Below, piece after piece: positions 26,730 to 36,288 of a stretch of 64,000 nt of DNA. The number at the start of each line of letters is the position of its first letter. Position 1 is the first letter of the stretch. The DNA is from Pseudomonas furukawaii (GTDB lineage Bacteria > Pseudomonadota > Gammaproteobacteria > Pseudomonadales > Pseudomonadaceae). The position numbers and the translations under genes were made by a program. The stretch spans positions 4,340,001 through 4,404,000 of the forward strand of contig NZ_AP014862.1 in NCBI RefSeq assembly GCF_002355475.1. The letters run 5' to 3'. Under the pieces are notes generated by a model that saw nothing but the letters and a program-made list of their open reading frames with translations, ran no database searches and had not been told where the DNA came from.

Positions 26730-28424
26730 TTATGCCTGACTGGGCCAGCGAAACTCCACGTGAATGCCATTGCCGTCCTCGGCCGGCTCGCACCGCGCGG
26801 CAAGCTGGCTCACCAGGGCCAGTCCCCGGCCGCTGAAGCATTCCACCGCTGGTCGCCTGGCCAGCACATCCTCAAGGTCGAACCCCCCGCCGCTGTCCTG
26901 GACCTGCACCCGCAAGCGCCCTCCCCGCCCCTCCGGGATCAGCTCCAGGTGAAAGCGCACGTAGCCGGCTTCCAGGGACGCCAGGCGTTCGCTGCGCTCC
27001 CGGTAGTAGCGCGCGAACCCCTCGGCATCGCGCTTGAGCGAAGAGTCCAGGCCCAGCACGCCGTGCTCGAGGGCGTTGGAGTAGAGCTCGGCCAGCACGG
27101 TGTAGAGCGCCCCGCCCTGGTCCCGCAGGCCCTGGACCTCCAGCAGCAATTGCAGCAGGAAGGGCAGCGGATTGAAGCGCTTGAGGGTCTGGGCACGGAA
27201 TTCGAACGAGGCGGACCAGTCCAGCGGACTGGCCTGGCCGCTGTCGGTGAAGGCCAGCTTGGCGCGCTCGGTGACCTCCTCCAGCATGCACACCTCGATC
27301 ATGCTGACATCGTCCTGGGCATGCCCGCGAAACGCGCTCAGGGCCAGCTGGATCTCATCGAATACCCGGTTGCCATCGGCGGTGGTATCCAACACCGCGC
27401 GAAGCCGCTGGTCACCGAACAGCTCGTCGTTGTCGTTGCGGGTTTCCAGCACGCCGTCCGACACCAGGAGGATGCGGTCGCCCGCCTCCACCGGATAGGA
27501 CTCGAAATGGGCATTGAAACTGCCCTGGTCCAGCACGCCGAGAGGCAGGTGCCGGGACACCAGGCGGATCGGCTCGCCACCCTCGGCGCGACGCAGGTAA
27601 CCATCCGGCAGTCCACCATTCCAGACCTCGACCAGACGCCGCTGGAAACTGAGGTTGAGGAAGGTGGCGCAGCAGAAGACGCCGACCGGGAGGATGCGTT
27701 TCAGCTTGGCGTTCATCTCCCGCAGGATGTCCACCATGGCATAGCCCTTGGCGGTCATGCCGTAGAAGACCTCCGCCAGGGGCATGGCGCCAATGGCGGC
27801 CGGCAGGCCGTGGCCGGTGAAGTCTCCCAGCAGCACATGCATCCCGCCCGAGGGCTTGTAGGCCGCCAGCAGCAGGTCGCCGTTGAATAGCGCGTAGGGC
27901 GACTGCAGGTAACGGATATTGGGCGCGCTCAGGCAGCCGGAGTGCGCCACCTTGTCGAACACCGCCTTGGCCACACGCTGCTCGGTGACCAGGTGCTCGT
28001 TATGCCGGGCGATCAGGTCGCGCTGCTGGAGCACGGTGTCCTGCAGCCGGCGCAGCCGGTCCAGGGCCTTGATCTTGGCCTCGAGGATCACCCGGTTGTA
28101 GGGCTTGGCGAGAAAATCATCGCCGCCTGCCTCCAGGCAGCGCACCAGGGCCTCGTTCTCCGTGAGGGAGGTCAGGAAGATGATGGGGACCAGGGCCTCG
28201 CCGGCCAGTTGCTTGATGCGCCGGGCGGCTTCGAAACCGTCCATCTCCGGCATCAGGGCATCCATCAGCACCAGCTGCGGCTGTTCCCGCTGGAACAGCG
28301 ACACCGCCTCCCGGCCATTGGCCGCGGTAATGGCACGATGGCCCTGGCGGTTGACGATGGTGGACAGCAGCAGCCGGTCCGCTGCGTTGTCCTCGGCGAT
28401 CAGGATCGTCAGCGGCGCCGGCAT
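26730..28424 (-). CDS. hsbR: Response regulator with PP2C phosphatase and anti-sigma kinase domains, HsbR
   Basis: The 564-residue protein has three parts: a receiver with phospho-acceptor Asp55 (LVLMDALMPEMDG), a PP2C/SpoIIE-type serine phosphatase (about 190-390; LLGDFTGHGLPAAIGAMP, LLVSDGVLE, DDVSMI) and a C-terminal HATPase/anti-sigma-factor-like kinase domain (about 430-560; NALEHGVLG, GRGLALVSQL). In P. aeruginosa HsbR phosphorylates or dephosphorylates HsbA depending on HptB input. The start is the ATG at 28424. It lies between hsbA and hptB, all on one strand. Confidence 0.92.
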   Translation of the reverse strand: MPAPLTILIAEDNAADRLLLSTIVNRQGHRAITAANGREAVSLFQREQPQLVLMDALMPEMDGFEAARRIKQLAGEALVPIIFLTSLTENEALVRCLEAGGDDFLAKPYNRVILEAKIKALDRLRRLQDTVLQQRDLIARHNEHLVTEQRVAKAVFDKVAHSGCLSAPNIRYLQSPYALFNGDLLLAAYKPSGGMHVLLGDFTGHGLPAAIGAMPLAEVFYGMTAKGYAMVDILREMNAKLKRILPVGVFCCATFLNLSFQRRLVEVWNGGLPDGYLRRAEGGEPIRLVSRHLPLGVLDQGSFNAHFESYPVEAGDRILLVSDGVLETRNDNDELFGDQRLRAVLDTTADGNRVFDEIQLALSAFRGHAQDDVSMIEVCMLEEVTERAKLAFTDSGQASPLDWSASFEFRAQTLKRFNPLPFLLQLLLEVQGLRDQGGALYTVLAELYSNALEHGVLGLDSSLKRDAEGFARYYRERSERLASLEAGYVRFHLELIPEGRGGRLRVQVQDSGGGFDLEDVLARRPAVECFSGRGLALVSQLAARCEPAEDGNGIHVEFRWPSQA

Positions 28425-28435
28425 CTCAGCGCACC

Positions 28436-28741
28436 TCAAGCGATCTGGAACAGTTGTTCGAAGTTGGAAATGGCCAGGATCTTGCGAACGTCGGGGTTGC
28501 AGTTGGTAAGGCGGATCTGCGCCCGCTCTCCGCCGGCGTGGTCCCGCAGCAGCAGCAGCATGCCGAGGGCCGAACTGTCCAGGTAAGTGGTGCCCTTGAG
28601 GTCGACGACATAGCGCTTGGGCGTGAAATTGACGCGCTCGTAGGCGTCGCGAAACTCCTGGTGGGCGCCGAAATCGAATCGTCCCTGAATGGTGATGGTC
28701 AGCTCCTGCCCATCGTCGGTGGGCATCGAGGTGATGGCCAT
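28436..28741 (-). CDS. hsbA: Anti-sigma factor antagonist HsbA (STAS domain)
   Basis: The 101-residue STAS protein carries the phosphorylatable serine region GTTYLDSSALGMLLLL, with Ser56 matching the P. aeruginosa HsbA site. HsbA binds FlgM when unphosphorylated (freeing FliA) and the diguanylate cyclase HsbD when phosphorylated, linking the pathway to motility. The start is the ATG at 28741 (MAITSM); the ATG six codons upstream is less family-like. A weak sigma54 element precedes it. Confidence 0.9.
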   Translation of the reverse strand: MAITSMPTDDGQELTITIQGRFDFGAHQEFRDAYERVNFTPKRYVVDLKGTTYLDSSALGMLLLLRDHAGGERAQIRLTNCNPDVRKILAISNFEQLFQIA

Positions 28742-28805
28742 GCATAGCTCCTTGATCAAGTTCGGAAAACGCGTGCTGAAGATTTAGCACCCGCATCGAT
28801 GCCGG

Positions 28806-28820
28806 GCAACTGGAAAGCCG
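28806..28820 (-). promoter_or_regulatory. Possible sigma54 promoter of hsbA-hsbR-hptB
   Basis: On the minus strand it reads CGGCTTTCCAGTTGC, with the right GG-N10-GC spacing and TTGC but a poor minus-24. It is 65 bases upstream of hsbA. Weaker than the other six sites. Confidence 0.45.
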
Positions 28821-28914
28821 CGCCGCACGAGAATTTATGGTTCTGAGATGAATTCGCTTATGCGCAGACACCACGCCCGGTGGATCGGGCTCGCCCGCGA
28901 AGCACGCCGGCCCA

Positions 28915-28937
28915 TTCGCCGGCAAGCCGGCTCCTAC
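28915..28937 (-). repeat. REP element A
   Basis: TTCGCCGGCAAGCCGGCTCC plus TAC is a Pseudomonas REP in minus orientation. The same core occurs in element C and at the IS insertion site. Confidence 0.85.
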
Positions 28938-28952
28938 ACCCACCGTGCCCCG

Positions 28953-28972
28953 CAGGAGCGAGCTTGCTCGCG
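28953..28972 (+). repeat. REP element B (variant)
   Basis: CAGGAGCGAGCTTGCTCGCG is the other common Pseudomonas REP subtype, a perfect GCGAGC-TTGCTCGC palindrome, and lies between elements A and C in the opposite orientation. Confidence 0.8.
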
Positions 28973-28986
28973 TACCTGCCCGCACG

Positions 28987-29010
28987 ATTCGCCGGCAAGC
29001 CGGCTCCTAG
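28987..29010 (-). repeat. REP element C, overlapping the fliJ stop codon
   Basis: ATTCGCCGGCAAGCCGGCTC followed by CTAG is a REP whose TAGGAGC edge supplies the TAG stop of fliJ (29007-29009). Confidence 0.85.
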
Positions 29011-29453
29011 GGGTTTCTGCCGGGCAGGCGCTGCACCAGTTCGTCCAGCAGCTTCTGCTCGCGCTTGTCCTCGACGGCACGGGCTTCGTCCAGGTAGCGC
29101 TGCACCAGCTTGCGCAAGCCTTCCAGGCGGGCATGACGCTGTTGCCAGGCGGCGCGCGCCTTGTCGAGGTTGTCCCGGTGCCATTTGACGCTCTGGGCCT
29201 GCTGGCCGATGGCCGATTCCAGCTGCGACAGGAAGCGCTGGTAGTTCATCAGCCACTGGCCGGAAACGCCGCGACGCCCCTCGTCGATCCATTGCTGCTG
29301 GTAATCGGCGCGATACCGCTCCAGCTCTCCCAGCTTGACCTCCGCCTGGGACAGCAGGCCCTGGCAACGACCGAGCAGCCGTGCAGCCTCGCGCTCATCG
29401 CGCTCGGCCATTTCCACCACCGGCGCCAGGCGCGCCGCGCGACTGCGGGACAT
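29007..29453 (-). CDS. fliJ: Flagellar export chaperone FliJ
   Basis: FliJ is a coiled-coil rod inside the FliI hexamer that also recycles chaperones. The 148-residue protein is almost entirely charged coiled coil (about 5-140), as expected. It lies six bases after fliI and ends in a REP element that contributes the stop codon; the length is nevertheless normal for the family. Confidence 0.92.
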   Translation of the reverse strand: MSRSRAARLAPVVEMAERDEREAARLLGRCQGLLSQAEVKLGELERYRADYQQQWIDEGRRGVSGQWLMNYQRFLSQLESAIGQQAQSVKWHRDNLDKARAAWQQRHARLEGLRKLVQRYLDEARAVEDKREQKLLDELVQRLPGRNP

Positions 29454-29459
29454 CGGCTA

Positions 29460-30812
29460 TCAGCCCTGGACGCCCAGGCTGGAAGCCAGGCGCTGGGCGC
29501 TCTGTTCCAGGCTCTCGCTCTCGTCCAGGGCCTGGCGCAGGAAGGCGCTCATGGTCGGTTGACGGGCGATGGCCAGATCGGTGTCGGGGTCGCCACCGGC
29601 GACATAGGCCCCCACGCTGATGAGATCGCGGCTCTGCTGGTAGCGGGACCAGAGCTGCTTGAAACGCTGGGCCAGCTTCATGTGCCCGGGGCTGACCACC
29701 TGGGGCATCACCCGGCTGATGGAGGCCTCGATGTCGATGGCCGGATAGTGCCCTTCCTCGGCGAGGCGCCGGGAGAGCACGAAGTGGCCGTCAAGGACGC
29801 CCCGCGCGGAGTCGGCGATGGGGTCCTGCTGGTCATCGCCCTCGGAGAGTACGGTGTAGAACGCGGTGATCGAGCCCCCGCCGGCCTCCGCGTTGCCGGC
29901 GCGCTCCACCAGCTTCGGCAGCTTGGCGAATACCGACGGCGGATAGCCCTTGGTGGCCGGCGGCTCGCCGATGGCGAGAGCGATCTCGCGCTGGGCCTGG
30001 GCGAACCGGGTCAGGGAATCCATCAGCAGGAGCACGTTCTTGCCCTTGTCGCGGAAGTATTCGGCGATACGGGTGCAGTACATGGCGGCGCGCAGGCGCA
30101 TGAGTGGCGCGTCGTCCGCCGGGGACGCCACCACCACGGATCGCTTGAGGCCCTCTTCGCCGAGGATATGCTCGATGAACTCCTTCACCTCACGACCCCG
30201 CTCGCCGATCAGGCCCACCACGATGATGTCCGCCTTGGTGAAGCGGGTCATCATGCCGAGCAGCACGCTCTTGCCCACGCCGGTGCCGGCGAACAGGCCC
30301 AGGCGCTGGCCGCGGCCAACGGTGAGCAGCGCGTTGATGGAACGGATGCCCACGTCCAGCGGCTCGCTGATGGGATGCCGCTTCAGCGGGTTGATGGTGG
30401 GACCGTCCATGGGCACCCAGTCCTCGGCCTTCATGCCGCCCTTGCCATCCAGGGCGCGGCCGGCGCCGTCCAGCACACGGCCGAGCATGGACATGCCCAT
30501 GGGCAGCCGTCCGGTATCCGGCAAGGGCACCACACGGGCGCCCGGGGCGATGCCGGAGAGGCTGCCCACGGGCATCAGGTAGATCTTGCTACCCGAGAAC
30601 CCCATCACTTCGGCTTCCACCTGCACCGGGTGGTAGCTGTCGTCGTTGATCACCAGGCAACGGCTGCCCACGGGCGCGCGCAGGCCCTCGGCCTCGAGGG
30701 TCAGGCCCACCATGCGCAGCAGGCGGCCCTCGACGACGGGCTGGTCCGGCAGTTGGATCACGTCGTCATAGCCCGCCAGGCGCTTGGCGAAACTGGTGCG
30801 CTCAATTCGCAT
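29460..30812 (-). CDS. fliI: Flagellum-specific ATPase FliI
   Basis: FliI energises loading of export substrates. The 450-residue protein has an N-terminal beta-barrel, a Walker A GTGVGKS near 176-182, the Walker B region [18 protein letters not shown] and the conserved [18 protein letters not shown] segment, all typical of the F1-beta-like export ATPases. It overlaps fliH by 11 bases. Confidence 0.96.
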   Translation of the reverse strand: MRIERTSFAKRLAGYDDVIQLPDQPVVEGRLLRMVGLTLEAEGLRAPVGSRCLVINDDSYHPVQVEAEVMGFSGSKIYLMPVGSLSGIAPGARVVPLPDTGRLPMGMSMLGRVLDGAGRALDGKGGMKAEDWVPMDGPTINPLKRHPISEPLDVGIRSINALLTVGRGQRLGLFAGTGVGKSVLLGMMTRFTKADIIVVGLIGERGREVKEFIEHILGEEGLKRSVVVASPADDAPLMRLRAAMYCTRIAEYFRDKGKNVLLLMDSLTRFAQAQREIALAIGEPPATKGYPPSVFAKLPKLVERAGNAEAGGGSITAFYTVLSEGDDQQDPIADSARGVLDGHFVLSRRLAEEGHYPAIDIEASISRVMPQVVSPGHMKLAQRFKQLWSRYQQSRDLISVGAYVAGGDPDTDLAIARQPTMSAFLRQALDESESLEQSAQRLASSLGVQG

Positions 30813-31593
30813 CGCGGGGAGGCTCCAGGGCGTCCAGGTCGACTACCCGATCCGCCGCCGGCGGATGGACCTTCTGTTCGCGCTGCTGCTCGAAGAGTTG
30901 CTTCATGGCCTGGTTGAGTCGGGTCTCGATGCTGGCGTCGATGCGCGAGTGCTCGGTCTCGACACGACAGCCGCCCGGTTCCAGCGCCTCGTCTTCGAGG
31001 ATGCGCCAGCTTTCCTCGTGACGCTCCCGCAGGGCCTTCACCTGCTCGAAGTCCTGCGGGTTGACGTGGATGCGCACGTTGCCGGCGCCCATGGGCAGCA
31101 GCTTCAGCGCTTCGCGCAGGACATGGCGGATCTGGCTGGAGTCCAGGCGCAGTTCGCGCTGGATCACCTGGCGGGTGATGAGGCTGGTGAGGTGGACCAG
31201 GGACTCCTCGATCTGCCGGTCCTGCTCGGCGATGGGCTCCAGCAACTGGGCCATCAGGGTCTCCAGCTGGGCCAGTCGCGCGGCGAGCGCCGCGTCGGCT
31301 TCCTGGCGGGCCTTGAGCTGGCCGGCATGGAAACCGTCCCGCTCGCCCGTGGCGAAACCCTCGTTGTAGGCGTCCTGGCGAATGGCTTCGAGCTCGTCCA
31401 GCGTCAGCGGCTTGACGTCCTCGACCGGGACCTCCTCGATCTGCGGCTCCGGCTCGGGAGCCACCTGTTGCACCTCGGGCTCCGCCACCTCGGGTTCCGG
31501 GGCATCCGGATCGAAACTGGGCAGGGACCAACGGTCGAACGCGTTGGCGTCCTTGGCGCGAATCAGTTCGCTTGCCGATTCCTTGCTGGCCAT
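30802..31593 (-). CDS. fliH: Flagellar export ATPase regulator FliH
   Basis: FliH holds FliI at the C-ring. The 263-residue protein has an acidic N-terminal half with many Pro-Glu-Val steps, a central helix ([20 protein letters not shown]) and a C-terminal V-type ATPase E-subunit-like domain ([19 protein letters not shown]). It lies eight bases after fliG and overlaps fliI. Confidence 0.93.
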   Translation of the reverse strand: MASKESASELIRAKDANAFDRWSLPSFDPDAPEPEVAEPEVQQVAPEPEPQIEEVPVEDVKPLTLDELEAIRQDAYNEGFATGERDGFHAGQLKARQEADAALAARLAQLETLMAQLLEPIAEQDRQIEESLVHLTSLITRQVIQRELRLDSSQIRHVLREALKLLPMGAGNVRIHVNPQDFEQVKALRERHEESWRILEDEALEPGGCRVETEHSRIDASIETRLNQAMKQLFEQQREQKVHPPAADRVVDLDALEPPRDAN

Positions 31594-31600
31594 GGATGCC

Positions 31601-32617
31601 TCAGATCATTTCTTCGCCGCCCTTGCCACCGAGGACGATTTCCCCGGCTTCGGCCATGCGGCGGGCGATGGTGAGGATTTCCTTCTGCGCGGTCTCCACG
31701 TCGCTGACGCGGACCGGCCCCCTGGCTTCCAGGTCGTCGCGCAGCAGCTCGGCCGCCCGCTTGGACATGTTCTTGAAGACCTTTTCCTTGATGGCGTCGT
31801 CGGCACCCTTGAGGGCCAGCACCAGCACGTCCGAGGACACCTCCCGCAGCAACGCCTGGATGCCGCGATCGTCCACGTCGGCCAGGTTGTCGAAGACGAA
31901 CATCAGGTCCTCGATCTGCGACGACAGGTCCTCGTCCACCTCTCGGATGGAGTCCATGAGCTGGCCCTCCACCGAGCTGTCGAGGAAGTTCATGATGTCC
32001 GCCGCGCGCTTCACGCCGCCCATGGTGGTGCGGGTGGTGCTGGCGTTGCCGGCGAACTGCTTCTCGAGGATCAGGTTCAGCTCCTTGAGCGCCGAGGGTT
32101 GCACGGTGTTCAACGAAGACACGCGCAGGATGATGTCCAGCCGCACCTTGTGATCGAAGTGGCTGAGCACTTCACCGGCCTGGTCCGGGTCCAGGTAGGC
32201 GACCACGATGGCCTGGATCTGCGGGTGCTCGTAGCGGATGACATCGGCCACGGCGCGCGGCTCCATCCACTTGAGGCTGTCCAGGCCACTGGTGCTGCCG
32301 CCCAGCAGGATGCGGTCGATCAGGTTGTTGGCCTTGTCCTCGCCCAGGGCCTGGGTGAGCATCTTGCGGATGTAGCCGTCGGCACCCACGCCCAGGCTGG
32401 TCTGGTCGCCGACCATCTCGACGAACTCGCCCATCACCTGCTCCACCTGCTCGCGGTGGACGTTGCGCATCTGCGCCATGGCGACGCCCACGCGCTGCAC
32501 TTCCTTGGGCCCCATGTGACGGAGCACCTGGGCGGCATCGGTCTCACCCAGGGAGAGCAGGAGAATGGCGGCCTTGTCGACCTTGGTCAGCTTGGCGGGA
32601 GCGCGGTTGTCACTCAT
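31601..32617 (-). CDS. fliG: Flagellar motor switch protein FliG
   Basis: FliG meets the stators and generates torque. The 338-residue protein shows the N-terminal domain binding FliF, the EHPQ-type middle domain (here YEHPQIQAIVVAYLDPDQAGEVL) and the C-terminal torque helix with charged residues (AIKEKVFKNMSKRAAELLRDDLEARG, noted by its ends AIKEKVF and DLEARG). It overlaps fliF by eight bases. Confidence 0.96.
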   Translation of the reverse strand: MSDNRAPAKLTKVDKAAILLLSLGETDAAQVLRHMGPKEVQRVGVAMAQMRNVHREQVEQVMGEFVEMVGDQTSLGVGADGYIRKMLTQALGEDKANNLIDRILLGGSTSGLDSLKWMEPRAVADVIRYEHPQIQAIVVAYLDPDQAGEVLSHFDHKVRLDIILRVSSLNTVQPSALKELNLILEKQFAGNASTTRTTMGGVKRAADIMNFLDSSVEGQLMDSIREVDEDLSSQIEDLMFVFDNLADVDDRGIQALLREVSSDVLVLALKGADDAIKEKVFKNMSKRAAELLRDDLEARGPVRVSDVETAQKEILTIARRMAEAGEIVLGGKGGEEMI

Positions 32618-34391
32618 CGGCGTTGATCCACTCTTTGACTACCAGGGCGACGCGGCCCGGATCCTCGGCCACGAGGTTCTTGATGGCGTTGAGCTGCGCA
32701 TCATACCCGTCACTCGGGCTCGGCAGGAGAATGCTTTGCGGCCCGCCCAGGCTCACGCGGTCATCCGACAGGTCGCCGGACAGGCCCATCTCGCCGAGGT
32801 CGACATCGCCGTCACGACCACCCGCCAGCTCCTTGGATTTTCCGGTGCCGGTGATGTTGTTCAGCACCGGACGAAGCACGCCGAACACCAGCACCAGGAT
32901 GAACAGGATGCCCAGCACCTGCTTCACCACATCCCAGAACCAGGGTTGGGTGTAGAAGGGAATGTCGAGCTCTTCCTCGCTGTTGTCCGCCAGGAAGGGC
33001 GTGTTGATCACGCTGACGCTGTCGCCTCGGCTGGCGTCGTAGCCCACCGAGTCCTGCACCAGTCGGGTGAAGCGCGCGATCTCGTCGGCGGTCCAGGGCA
33101 CCCGGCTGGTTTCGCCGGTCTGCGGGTCGACGCGCACCTGGTCGTCCAGCACCACCGCGACGGAGAGCCGGCGCAGGCGGCCCTGCTGCTGCTTGGTGTA
33201 GCTGATGGAGCGATCCAGTTCGTAGTTGCGAGTGGACTGGTCGCGCTTGTCGGTGGGATAGGGAGCCAGCATCGGCTTGCCGGTGGCCGGGTCGATGATC
33301 TGCTGGCCGTTGTCGTCCAGCAGCGGCTGGCCCGGCTGCACCCCGGCGGGCGCGGCGGCGGTGGCCTGCTGGGGCGCGGCGCCCGGCGCCGGCGGCTGGT
33401 TGGACAACGCGCCCGGCACGCCCTGCGGACCGCTGCTGTTCTGGCGCTCCTCGGCGACCTTCTGCTCGCTGCGCAGCGCCGGCTGGTCCGGGTTGTACAT
33501 TTCGGAGGTGGATTCGACGGCGCTGAAATCCACATCGGCGGACACTTCGGCCTTGTAGCGGCCGTTGCCCAGCACCGGCTGCAGGATGCTGTGCACCCGC
33601 TGGGTGTAAAGGGTTTCCATGCGCCGGGTGTAGTCGAACTGCTTGCCGGCCATGGTCAGTTCGGACAGCTCCTGCTGGTCGGACAGCAGGTTGCCCTTCT
33701 GGTCGACGACCGTGACCTGGGACTTGTCCAGTTCCGGGACGCTGGTGGCCACCAGGTTGACGATGGCCATCACCTGGCTCGGCTCCAGGGTACGCCCCGG
33801 ATAGAGTTCCACCAGCACGGACGCGCTGGGCTTGCGCTCATCGCGGACGAAGACCGAGCTTTTCGGGATCGCCAGGTGAACGCGGGCGCCCTTGACGTTA
33901 TTCAGGCTGGACACGGTCCGTGCCAGCTCGCCTTCCAGGCCGCGGCGATAGCGGGTGGCTTCCATGAACTGGCTGGTGCCCAGGCCCTGCTCCTTGTCGA
34001 GGATCTCGAAGCCGACATTGCCGTCACTGGGCGCCACGCCGGCCCCGGCGAGCTTCAGGCGGGCCCGGGCCAGGTCCTCGGCCTTCACCAGCAGGGCGCC
34101 GGAGTTGGGCTCGATCTTGTAGGGGATATCGGCCGCCCCCAGGGCTTCCACCACCTGGTTGGCGTCCATGCCGGACAGGCTGCCGTAGAGCGGGCGATAG
34201 TCCGGCTGCTGGGACCAGAGCACCACGGCGAAGCCGATGGCGACGCTGGCGGCCAGACCGACCATCAGGCCGACCTGGCGCAGCATGCTCATCTGCGAGA
34301 GGTTTTCCAGGAAGGACAGGCCGAACAGCGGCTTCTTCTCTTCCGGGGCATCCGCATGGGCGGGCACTTTGGCAACAGCGGCTTCAGCCAT
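32610..34391 (-). CDS. fliF: Flagellar MS-ring protein FliF
   Basis: The 593-residue protein forms the MS ring, the base on which the motor is built. It has two membrane helices (QVGLMVGLAASVAIGFAVVLW near 40-60 and DVVKQVLGILFILVLVFGVLRP, noted by ends DVVKQV and FGVLRP, near 480-500), a large periplasmic ring-building domain and a C-terminal FliG-binding tail (KNLVAEDPGRVALVVKEWIN). It follows fliE by 14 bases. Confidence 0.96.
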   Translation of the reverse strand: MAEAAVAKVPAHADAPEEKKPLFGLSFLENLSQMSMLRQVGLMVGLAASVAIGFAVVLWSQQPDYRPLYGSLSGMDANQVVEALGAADIPYKIEPNSGALLVKAEDLARARLKLAGAGVAPSDGNVGFEILDKEQGLGTSQFMEATRYRRGLEGELARTVSSLNNVKGARVHLAIPKSSVFVRDERKPSASVLVELYPGRTLEPSQVMAIVNLVATSVPELDKSQVTVVDQKGNLLSDQQELSELTMAGKQFDYTRRMETLYTQRVHSILQPVLGNGRYKAEVSADVDFSAVESTSEMYNPDQPALRSEQKVAEERQNSSGPQGVPGALSNQPPAPGAAPQQATAAAPAGVQPGQPLLDDNGQQIIDPATGKPMLAPYPTDKRDQSTRNYELDRSISYTKQQQGRLRRLSVAVVLDDQVRVDPQTGETSRVPWTADEIARFTRLVQDSVGYDASRGDSVSVINTPFLADNSEEELDIPFYTQPWFWDVVKQVLGILFILVLVFGVLRPVLNNITGTGKSKELAGGRDGDVDLGEMGLSGDLSDDRVSLGGPQSILLPSPSDGYDAQLNAIKNLVAEDPGRVALVVKEWINADE

Positions 34392-34405
34392 TTCTCAATC
34401 CGTCC

Positions 34406-34738
34406 TCAAACCGGCATCTGCATGATGTCCTGATAGGCCTGGACCAGCTTGTTACGCACCTGGGTCAAGGCCTCGAAGGACACACTGGCTTTCTGCGACG
34501 CGATCATGACGTCGGTGAGGTCGACGCCCTTCTGGCCCATTTCGAAGGCGGCCGCCATCTCGCTGGACACCTTCTGGTTGGCCGCCACCTTGTTGACGGC
34601 CTGGCCCAGCATGTCGGCGAAGCTCGGCGCAGCGGCGGCCGGCTGCTCCACCTGGACGGGTTTGGCGCGTGCCATCGCATCCATTTGCATGGCACGCATT
34701 TCCAGCATCAGTCGATTGAATTCGACACCCTGACTCAT
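34406..34738 (-). CDS. fliE: Flagellar basal body protein FliE
   Basis: FliE links the MS ring to the rod. The 110-residue protein is helical with the conserved C-terminal [20 protein letters not shown] and ends in DIMQMPV. It is the first gene of fliEFGHIJ; a perfect sigma54 site lies at 34797-34811. Confidence 0.95.
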   Translation of the reverse strand: MSQGVEFNRLMLEMRAMQMDAMARAKPVQVEQPAAAAPSFADMLGQAVNKVAANQKVSSEMAAAFEMGQKGVDLTDVMIASQKASVSFEALTQVRNKLVQAYQDIMQMPV

Positions 34739-34796
34739 GACTTTCCTCCAACGGCCGCGATTTTTTGACGCTACGCGGTTTGCTGAAGAGGTATCT

Positions 34797-34811
34797 GCAA
34801 CAAGGGTGCCA
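34797..34811 (-). promoter_or_regulatory. Sigma54 (RpoN) promoter of fliEFGHIJ
   Basis: On the minus strand the site reads TGGCACCCTTGTTGC, an exact TGGCAC-N5-TTGC match, 59 bases upstream of fliE in the gap after fleR. Confidence 0.92.
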
Positions 34812-34869
34812 AGAGCTCTGGGACTGATGCCATGGGACGGAATAAAGCCTGATGGCGCTTCGCGCGGCC

Positions 34870-36282
34870 TCAGCTGGCGTAGAGGTAGGCCTCCACGTCC
34901 ATGCCGGCATCACGCATCTGGGCCAGCTTGTAACGCAGGGTGCGAGGACTGATCCCCAGGCGCTCGGCGGCCTCCTTGCGGCGACCGCGCTCGGAACGCA
35001 GGGTGTCGATGATCATCTGGAACTCGTGACGGCGCAGGTCGTCGCCCAGGGCGCCCGGCGCTTCGGCCACCGGCGCCACCGGCACCGGCACCGCCACCGA
35101 CGGAACGGCATGCAGGCACGGCGCGACCATGGATGGCGTCAGGGCCATGCCGACAGGGGCGGCCAGACACAGGTCCTGGGGCTGGATCACCCCACCCTGC
35201 TGGAGGATCAACGCGCGCTGCACGGCATTGTCCAGTTCGCGGACGTTACCCGGCCAGGCGTGGGCCAGGAGCGCGGCCTGGGCCTCGCCGGAGAAACGCA
35301 CGGCGGCGTGATTCATTTTTTTGACGTGCTTGGCCAGGAGTCGCTCGGCCAGGGGCAGGATGTCCGCCGGACGCTCGCGCAACGGGCGCCACGCCAGGGG
35401 GAAGACCGAGAGGCGGTAGTAGAGGTCCTCTCGGAAGCGCCCCGCCGCCACTTCTCCGGCCAGGTCGCGGTTGGTGGTGGCCAGCACGCGGATATCCAGG
35501 CTGATGGGACGACGCCCGCCGACCCGCTCCACCTCCCGCTCCTGCAGGACCCGGAGCAACTTGGCCTGCAGCCCCAGGGGCATCTCGGAAATCTCGTCCA
35601 GCAGGAGGGTGCCGCCGTCGGCCAGTTCGAACTTGCCCGGGGCACTGGCGATGGCGCCGGTGAAAGCCCCCTTCTCGTGGCCGAACAGGGTGGCCTCCAG
35701 CATGTTGTCGGGGATGGCCGCGCAATTGATGGCGATGAAGGGCCCCTTGGCACGCCCGGACTGCTGGTGGATGTATTGGGCCAGCACTTCCTTGCCGGTC
35801 CCGGACTCGCCGGAAATCAGTACGGTGGAATCACTGCGGGCCACCCGGGCGGCCAGTTCGAGCAACTGGCGGCTTGCAGGCTCCAGGGCGACGGGGCCGT
35901 CCTGGGACTCGACGCTCATGCGCCCGAGGGCATGGCGAGCCACCAGGTCCAGCAGGACGTTGGGCTCGAAGGGCTTGACCAGGTAATCGGCCGCGCCCTG
36001 GCGCATGGCCTCGACCGCCCGCTCGACGGCGCCGAAGGCGGTCATCAGCAGCACCGGCAGTTGCGGGTAACGCTGGCGGACGATGCCCAGCAGACGGTGG
36101 CCATCCATGCCGGGCATGTTGACATCGCTCACCATCAGGCCGAAGGCCTCCTCCTCCAGGGCCACCAGGGCCGCCTCGGCGCACTCCACGGCGCGGAAGT
36201 CGTAGCCGCCGATCAGCAGGGTGTCCGCCAGGGCCTCGCGCAGGGCGCGGTCGTCTTCGACCAGCAGAATCTTGGCAGTCAT
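34870..36282 (-). CDS. fleR: Sigma54-dependent response regulator FleR
   Basis: FleR activates class III flagellar genes (hook and basal body) under FleS. The 470-residue protein has a receiver with Asp53 ([12 protein letters not shown]), an AAA+ domain with Walker A GESGTGKE near 157-164 and the sigma54-contact loop GAFTGA near 204-209, and a C-terminal Fis-type HTH ([20 protein letters not shown]). It lies six bases after fleS. Confidence 0.96.
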   Translation of the reverse strand: MTAKILLVEDDRALREALADTLLIGGYDFRAVECAEAALVALEEEAFGLMVSDVNMPGMDGHRLLGIVRQRYPQLPVLLMTAFGAVERAVEAMRQGAADYLVKPFEPNVLLDLVARHALGRMSVESQDGPVALEPASRQLLELAARVARSDSTVLISGESGTGKEVLAQYIHQQSGRAKGPFIAINCAAIPDNMLEATLFGHEKGAFTGAIASAPGKFELADGGTLLLDEISEMPLGLQAKLLRVLQEREVERVGGRRPISLDIRVLATTNRDLAGEVAAGRFREDLYYRLSVFPLAWRPLRERPADILPLAERLLAKHVKKMNHAAVRFSGEAQAALLAHAWPGNVRELDNAVQRALILQQGGVIQPQDLCLAAPVGMALTPSMVAPCLHAVPSVAVPVPVAPVAEAPGALGDDLRRHEFQMIIDTLRSERGRRKEAAERLGISPRTLRYKLAQMRDAGMDVEAYLYAS

Positions 36283-36288
36283 CGTCCT

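Larger units (their letters stand above)
28760..29006. other. Intergenic region fliJ-hsbA with a REP cluster
   Basis: These bases hold three REP-type palindromes near fliJ and the hsbA leader. I see no gene. Confidence 0.7.

Noticed and set aside
32565-34433. 622-residue open frame antisense to fliF
   Set aside because: Mirror frame of fliF, typical of high-GC DNA.
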